Positions 57,813 to 64,000 of a stretch of 64,000 nucleotides of DNA are shown here, piece by piece. How positions within the stretch are numbered: position 1 is the stretch's first letter; every line of letters starts with the position of its first letter. This stretch comes from Distichodus sexfasciatus (Eukaryota > Chordata > Actinopteri > Characiformes > Distichodontidae): assembly GCA_032718565.1 (NCBI GenBank), contig JAVGVS010000844.1:1-64000 (forward strand). Reading direction: 5' to 3'. Below the pieces are notes generated by a model. It did not search any database. It was not told the DNA's origin and worked only from the letters and a program-made list of their open reading frames with translations. Both the position numbers and the translations under genes were made by a program.

Positions 57813-60721
57813 TTTAATGACACTTGCCTAACTCATTTCAGAAACATGCTGAAAGGGAGAATGAAACAGACACATTATAAGCACATTTTTCTTATTTAAA
57901 AACATAACAAAAAATGCAGTGTTTTTGAGGGGTTCCGGAACGGATTAATGGCATTTCAATTCATTTCAATGAGGAACACTAACTTGACATGCGAGTAATT
58001 TGAGTTACGAGCTCCGTCATGAATGAAACTCGTAAGTCAAGGCACCACTGTACTTGTTTTCAGAATCATCATTATGTTGTCTTCTTTCATTTCGAAAATG
58101 ATGAGACCCAGACCTTTGCACAAATCACCATCATAATGAACTGAGGTACCTGGAGCAAACTTGGTCATGCTTTACTGCACTTCACTGCATCTCTTCAGTA
58201 TCAGTTTCTAAATAATTTTTTGCTCACTGTAAACAAAATCAGACTTCAGGATGTACTGGAGAAAAATACGGAACTTTCAAGCAGAGTCAAGTAGATTTAT
58301 ATTGTTAACACTTAGTCCAAATCTTCAAAATATTACTAAGTGCAGGAAAATTTGACAAAGACTCGTCAGAGGTGGGAATATATTACACCATTAAAAAATG
58401 TAATGTAGTGGTTAAAAGGTGAAGTGCTCTGTTACTGAATGCTCATGACTGAAGCACATGTTTTTTCTTGAAGGTAATCTTCAAACCTCAAGCCACAAAC
58501 CTCAAATTAGGAAGGCATTGGGAGGCATTTTTAGCATTGACAGATCCTTTAACCCTTTGATGCATGAAGTTTGATTCCCACGACTTCTGATCTGATCTGG
58601 AAAGATATCTGAGTTTGAATATTTATTTCCTCACATGTCCAGTACATGATGCGTGAAATCGTTAGACTGCTGCTGTGTATGTTTCCTTGTATCTTTTACC
58701 CAAGATTGAGCTGGGTAAACAAATTAGCCACACCCCCTTATAGGTCAGACTTGGTAATCTTCCCGAAGATAAGCAGGACAGGGTCTGGTCAGTGCTTGGA
58801 AAGCTGGAAAAGGTGTTGGTGGAATGAACAGGAGGTTCCGTCTTTTGAATTAGGCGTACAACTAAGGCTCTGACTCGGTGAGGTCATAAAAGATACCAGA
58901 CTATCTTTCAGGAAGACGCCAAAATCCCCCGCCATGACTAAAATCAAGTTAAATCTGGCCTCCTCTTGTCGGTAATTGGTGAATTTTCTTGCCAGAGCAT
59001 CATTCAGGTGGAGCTGCGTTTTGGTGCTGCTTGAAGTGGAGGAACGTTGTCCCTGTAAAGTGCTTTGACTGTCTAAAATACAAATACAACTCACTTATTT
59101 CTTCAAAAGCTAAACACTTCCACCGTGATGTTTACTGAACACGGATGATTATTACGGAAAAGATCGGGGGGAGAGTTTGTATGTGTATATCACGAAATAC
59201 CAGCGCAAACCGACAAAAGCTGTAAGCAGTGTAAAATCAGATAAGTAAGCATTATTGGAAGTGTGGTTTGTAGGCGTCTTGTGATGACTGGCACAGAATG
59301 CTGAGTGCATGTTGCAGAGAACTGCATATAATCATTTACACATTTAACACCACAGACGCATGATACACCCGCGGTTTTCTAATCCAAACGTAACGGAAGA
59401 GAATTTGATTTAAACAGCTGTACGCAAACGTGGACGCCATGTAGTAAGGCGTTAAGACAACATCTGCATATCAGTAAAGGTGGTATTGTGGCCAGCTACA
59501 GTAGAAGTCAATGTTGTGGGAGTGTTAAAATGTCAGCTGAAGAAATCTTTCGAGTGTTTGTCTGCTGGTGGGCGTTGCTTGCTGAGAATTTGATCAAGTT
59601 GATAAAATATTTTGCAAAAGCCTTCCTAATACTCACTTTGTGTGAAAGCAAGATAAAGTGGAACGTTTTCCATTATTTCATGTGTTGAACACATTTTACA
59701 GACAAATGCATGATGTTATTGATAAATGTTGGGCAAAAACTTCAATACGTGAGGATAGAAAGGCGTAGAAGTAAAAATATAGAACTAAACACTAGAAAAT
59801 AATTTGATAGATCTTCATATCAGTTCCAGTCAGTTGTAGAAATAAAATATTCATCCACTTTATGCTGCTATTATAGTGCATTAATTAAAGGTGGTCCTGC
59901 AACATGAAAGCAACCAGAAAAATAAGGTTTTGAGTGAAAAAGCACAAAACTGAAGGCAAATACACATAGGATATGACATGGGGTAACACCGAAAGAGAAG
60001 CTGCTCATGCTAGCATTTTTTTTACTTGGTCAGTGTGTTAACCAACCCCATTTCACAGGAAGAGAGGATAGATGAATGATAACAATAACCACAACACGCC
60101 ACACACCATTGCGCGCTGCAGCAGACTATCTTTACGCTCTGTCAGAACTATTTTCACTCTCTCCACTTTGCACTCTAAAAGGTAGGCGAAGTTACATGTT
60201 ATTCCTTATTTATTTCTGATCAAATTGAGCATTTTCTACCTGTGTTTCTGAAACACACTTTAAATCAACACTGAGCACCACCATTTCTGATATATGTGTA
60301 TCACAGTCTAGTCATTTAACAGGGTCTTTAAAAAAAAAAAAAGTAACTTATTACTGACATCTGGAAGATTTTTCTCATTTTTGATCTTGTTTATCATTGT
60401 CTGTACATTTTAAACCTTGAAGATCCATCATTATATGCATTCAATTTTAATCTCCTATGACTAAAGAATCCTAAAGCCAAACTGTCATTTTCGTTGTCGT
60501 ATAGGTCCTTTAGTTTCATGTTCTACACTAAACTGCTAATAGTTTTAAAATACTGAAATGAGGAAATGAGAAATAAAAAAGGAAGACGTTGCCAGAGTTA
60601 GAAAGAGTTTGAACGGTGCAAGTTTGTGCAGATTTCAATCTTTTATACTTTGTTAAAACCTTTTGTCATTTCTATGATGTTTGTCTGCTACTTTAATACT
60701 TTTATCTGCTTAAAAGGTTTA
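57813..60721. other. Stretch upstream of p2ry13
   Basis: Contains the 5S-derived SINE. The rest is AT-rich and unique, with a poly-A run at about 60,330. The p2ry13 promoter must lie here but is not identifiable. Confidence 0.35.
58730..59096 (+). repeat. 5S rRNA-derived SINE (SINE3-like)
   Basis: The head resembles 5S rRNA across its internal promoter (GAAGATAAGCAGG, then GGTCTGGTCAGTGCTTGG). The tail GTAAAGTGCTTTGACTGTC is a LINE-shared 3' end. It is a pseudogene-like repeat, not a working 5S gene. Confidence 0.65.
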
Positions 60722-61723
60722 ATGGAGCCTCCAAATACGACAGCTTCTCCCCAGATGGACTGTGGCGTTAGTCGCACAACCAGGGAGGCTGTGATCGCGA
60801 GTCTTTACTTCCTGCTCTTCCCCCCTGCACTTTTTCTGAATGTGTTGGTGGCTTGGATCTGCACGCACCTCAAGTCCAAGTCTACCTTCATGGTGTACCT
60901 CAAGCACCTCGTAGCCGCTGACCTCCTCTTAACCCTGACCTTGCCCATGAGGGCCGCTAACGAGCTGCCTGGGGCGTCCCGAGGACTCCAGGCCTTCTGC
61001 TGCCAGTTTGTCTACGTCTTATTCTACCTGGCCCTGAACATGAGCGTCATCTTAATGGGTCTCATCAGCCTGGATCGCTTCTTCAAGATCGTCCGGCCGG
61101 GCGGCAGGCTCCTGTGCCAGAACCTGCTTTTCAGTAAAGTCCTATCAGCGCTTTTCTGGATATTGCTTATATTGACAAACAGTTTGCCGGTCATCCTCAC
61201 CACCAACGAAGATCCCACTAACAAGACACAACCAGAGTTGTGCATGGCCATGAAAAGTCAAACCGGACTGTCATTGCATAAGGGAGTCGTCATGGTTGGC
61301 GAAGTCATTTTTTGGACAGTGTGTGTTGTGATTGTGATTTGCTACACCTGCATTGCCAAAAAGGTGGTGGAGTCCTTACAAAAGTCACGAAGCAGCAACG
61401 AGCAAAAGAAACGCAAAGCCAAAGTGCGAGTGTTTCTCATTCTTTTGGTTTTCCTGATCTGCTACGTGCCGTACCACTTGGTAAGGATCCCTTATACCAA
61501 GCTACAGGTTGACACCAACGATTCCTGCACCAAGACGGCACTGAAAATCGCCAAGGACGTCGGATTGTGGCTCTCTGCTTCAAACGTGGGTTTGGATCCT
61601 CTGATCTACTTCTTCCTCTGCAAGGCGTTCAGACAAAAGTTTCTAGAGTCGTGCAACTTTAAAAGATTTTGTCCATCTGTTGGCAATAATGCAGATACTC
61701 AGTCCTCCGAAACGTCAATGTAG
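60722..61723 (+). CDS. p2ry13: P2Y purinoceptor 13-like class A GPCR
   Basis: An intact 333-aa single-exon receptor of the P2Y12/13/14 group. P2RY13 is favoured by DRFFKIVRP, IAKKVVESLQKS and by gene order after p2ry12, but P2RY14 is possible. Landmarks: N-terminal glycosylation site, C14, C93/C94, C174 and C269, D119-R120-F121, TM6 H252-L-V-R255, TM7 K278, and DPLIY at 292-296. The residue after the TM7 lysine is Asp where relatives have Glu. The start at 60722 is chosen because an acceptor-like CTTAAAAG lies a few bases upstream and the longer reading from 60626 adds an unrelated hydrophobic stretch. In mammals this receptor is Gi-coupled and ADP-responsive. Confidence 0.72.
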   Translation: MEPPNTTASPQMDCGVSRTTREAVIASLYFLLFPPALFLNVLVAWICTHLKSKSTFMVYLKHLVAADLLLTLTLPMRAANELPGASRGLQAFCCQFVYVLFYLALNMSVILMGLISLDRFFKIVRPGGRLLCQNLLFSKVLSALFWILLILTNSLPVILTTNEDPTNKTQPELCMAMKSQTGLSLHKGVVMVGEVIFWTVCVVIVICYTCIAKKVVESLQKSRSSNEQKKRKAKVRVFLILLVFLICYVPYHLVRIPYTKLQVDTNDSCTKTALKIAKDVGLWLSASNVGLDPLIYFFLCKAFRQKFLESCNFKRFCPSVGNNADTQSSETSM

Positions 61724-62339
61724 CTTTGAGAGATAACAGATCTTTTTCTCTCTTTCTCTCTCTCCTTTTTTTGGTAACATTTTTTGCACAACCCCGAAAT
61801 GGAGACACAGTAATTTCATAACTGGATAAGGCCTGCGTTGGCGCAAAAGTGAACATTTGGAAATTGTGAACCACTGAAGCTTTTAGTAATAACTGCTACG
61901 TGATTGCACACAAGTTCACAAAGCAGAAGGTACGGACCATGATCGGAGGCAATCATTATGAAGTCAAAGCGAAGTGTCTAAAACATGTCATAATGTTGGC
62001 ATTTTTAGGCCAATCTTCTACACACAATTGTACCTCCTTTGATTTATTCACACATTTTATTCTGCACTTCTTTACAAGAGTAATATAATAACATAAATAT
62101 AGCATACACATATATGATGCTGTGTATTGGCATTTTTGTTCGTGTCCTCTCTGCTGCAACCTCACAGGAGAAGGAGGAAAACACTGGATAAAAAAACTGT
62201 ATATTTTCGTATTTTTTATTTAGTTTGTTTATTTAGTTTTATTTGATTCCATGATATTCCTGTCATTGTAAATGTAGCACAATAATATCATAAAACTTGA
62301 AAAACAGAGTTGCATTAGGCTGTACTAGATACATTACAG
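61724..62339. other. Stretch after p2ry13
   Basis: (TC)n at about 61,742-61,763, then AT-rich sequence that probably includes the p2ry13 3' UTR. No canonical AATAAA close to the stop was found. Confidence 0.35.
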
Positions 62340-62523
62340 CAGCGTTTCCCAATCCAGGCCCTCGCGGCCCACCGCTCCGCACAGATTCGACTTTCCTGAC
62401 CCACAGCACAGCTGATGCTACTGATTAGCTAATTAGCAACGTAGCACCAGCATGCAACCGTCCAGGAAACACCGAAAATGTGCAGAGCGGTGGGCCGGCG
62501 AGGACTGGGATTGGGAAACGCTG
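62340..62523. mobile_element. hAT-type MITE (184 bp)
   Basis: Starts CAGCGTTTCCCAATCC and ends GATTGGGAAACGCTG, near-perfect inverted repeats. The flanks CATTACAG and CATTTCAG match in 7 of 8 bases. This terminal motif is common in fish hAT MITEs. Confidence 0.75.
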
Positions 62524-62699
62524 CATTTCAGATAGTTGTGTGCTGCACTGGTGCCCTCTAGAGGACAAAAGTGGAACTATGCAACATTTACAGTTACAGC
62601 ATTTAGCGGCCACTCAAATCCAGAGTGACCCACAGCAGTGCTTTGTATAACTTGGATTGTACGAGTAGCTGCGTAGCATCTGTGGTGAGAAAGCGACAG

Positions 62700-63062
62700 A
62701 TTCTTCAGATGTTGTAAAGATGACATCTGCAGATTCTGGTTGCCAGATTACCAATGTGCGAAGAGAATGATGGTTCATCGTCTAGAGTGGCGCCAAGATT
62801 GAAAACCAGTGTTTTCAATCTGGAAAAGAGAAGGGGGTCTGAACCTGCGGTCAGTTTTCGTGGGGCGAACTGGGAACCTTGCCACCATGCCACCTGAAAT
62901 GTCCGGCCGTCAAGGTAGGATGCAAGATGTTTGCCAGGCTGTACCTGAAATCCCAAGCTTGGAAGAGTATCCAGGAGGCTCTGATGGTTGACCGAGTCGA
63001 AGACTGCAGACGAACGCTGCAGCGAATGTTTACGCCGTTCGAGGTCAACAAACATTCATCCA
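62700..63062 (-). pseudogene. LINE (L2/CR1-like) reverse transcriptase fragment
   Basis: On the minus strand it reads FDSVNHQSLLDTL and SYLDGRTFQVAWWQGS, typical of the palm region of an L2-type reverse transcriptase, then jumps to LGATLDDEPSFSSHI. The catalytic block between the two is missing, so there is an internal deletion. It is inactive. Confidence 0.7.
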
Positions 63063-63119
63063 ACTGTCAGTGGGTTTTTTTCCTGGTGATCTGGTCAGTC
63101 CAAAACATGCATTACGGAT

Positions 63120-63265
63120 AGGTTACTCTAAAGTGGCCACTTAGGTGTTCCCTGCAGTGTGTTGCCGCCCGCCCAGAGTTGGTCCCCACCTTTCGTGTGT
63201 GGTCCTGGGATGGACTCCATTCTCCATGACCACTATTGCGATGAAGTGGTTCGGATAGTGAGTTA
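63120..63265 (+). repeat. DANA-like SINE, 3' fragment
   Basis: Only the 3' body is present (CTGCAGTGTGTTGCCGCC, then GTCCTGGGATGGACTCC, then a GATGAAGTGGTT end). The tRNA head is missing. Confidence 0.55.
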
Positions 63266-64000
63266 AAGTTTTGAAAGCGGTATTTGCCCTGGCTTGTAGT
63301 CTTCTGGTCAACAAAATACAAGCAAGGTTGTGTCCTTACAAGGAACACAACCCTCCTGTGTTTAACATGCATATCCACACAGAGGTGAGAAGTAAAAGAA
63401 AGTAGTAGCTGATTCTATATGGCCACAGTGCACTATTCAGTTCAGTCAATGCCCCACACAGCCTTTTGTACGTCAGATTGTATGTCTTGGTGAGGTTCTT
63501 CTCACGAGAAAAGACAGAGGCCTGTTGTGAATGGAACATAAATCCCTGTGTGTGCTGCTTCGTTGCATTCTTAGCATAATTTAGCTTCATCATCACAGCT
63601 CTCCTGTTGGTATCACCTCTTCTTAAGGTGCAAGGATCATGCCCATTAGGATTAATATACTATAAGACACCCATTTATTTCTTTTGAAGACTAAGGGATG
63701 TTTATCGGTGGGATTTCGTTGACCTTTCATGCGTGAATTATGAGTCAACTGAAAACCTACGCGTGGTTGTTCACATAAGTAGGGATGGGCATAAAAGTTG
63801 AATGACATTTGAGACTAATGAGAACTCACAGCATAATCGACGAGGCCAAAGGATATCATTCCCATCAGCTCAGTGCAGTGTCTGGTATCATCTAGTCTCA
63901 CAAATCAAAGTGACTTCTGAATCACCAGGACCTTTAACACAGCTTTTTTTTAGGCCTTGTCCCGTGCTTACCACAGTTTCCAACTAAGAAGCAAGCATTT
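63266..64000. other. Gene-free end of the window
   Basis: Frames at 63,336-63,596 and 63,623-63,808 show no domain. I see nothing else. Confidence 0.4.

Noticed and set aside
58740..58850. A functional 5S rRNA gene
   Set aside because: Only the internal promoter region is similar. The 5' and 3' ends do not match and a SINE tail follows.
60626..60721. Upstream in-frame ATG for p2ry13
   Set aside because: It adds an unrelated hydrophobic stretch, and an acceptor-like site lies between it and the proposed start.
1..64000. CRISPR array or bacterial operons
   Set aside because: Spliced vertebrate genes, SINEs and microsatellites throughout; no regular spacer-repeat pattern.

Overview
The window is vertebrate nuclear DNA, almost certainly from a teleost fish. 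It has large introns, abundant microsatellites, tRNA-derived and 5S-derived SINEs of fish type, Tc1, hAT and Harbinger-type non-autonomous transposons, and an intact block of vertebrate genes. The species cannot be fixed. DANA-like SINEs hint at an ostariophysan, but this is weak.

Layout. Positions 1-16,600 are gene-poor and repeat-rich, and end in a ~710 bp GA-rich polypurine tract. igsf10 (six coding exons, + strand, 17,522-29,152) codes for a secreted protein with leucine-rich repeats and 12 Ig domains, predicted at 2,566 aa. The exon phases join without a break and the length is close to the human protein. 29,960-47,400 has no recognised gene but several dated insertions with clear target-site duplications. 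Two single-exon P2Y-family receptors follow on the same strand: p2ry12 (47,483-48,583) and p2ry13 (60,722-61,723). The order igsf10 - p2ry12 - p2ry13 matches the order known in mammals, which supports the gene assignments.

Between the two receptors, at about 49,160-54,718, lies the most unusual content: a ~5.5 kb, single-stranded-orientation cluster of virus-like genes of Polinton/Maverick type. It has an unknown early gene (broken), an intact 211-aa Cys/His protein, a retrovirus-type integrase with chromodomain (broken), an intact 255-aa putative minor structural protein, an intact 148-aa glycine-rich and basic protein, and a broken F54H12.2-like putative capsid protein. No polymerase B or packaging ATPase was seen, so it is a partial or reduced endogenous copy. 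A 533 bp solo LTR with a 5 bp target duplication sits inside the integrase, and a second copy of the same LTR lies at 55,535-56,197 with its own 5 bp duplication.

A 615-650 bp inverted-repeat element occurs three times. One copy carries a 291 bp nested insertion whose empty site is seen in a sister copy. Three sets of genes should be kept apart: host genes (igsf10, p2ry12, p2ry13), the degraded virus-like insertion, and the interspersed repeats.
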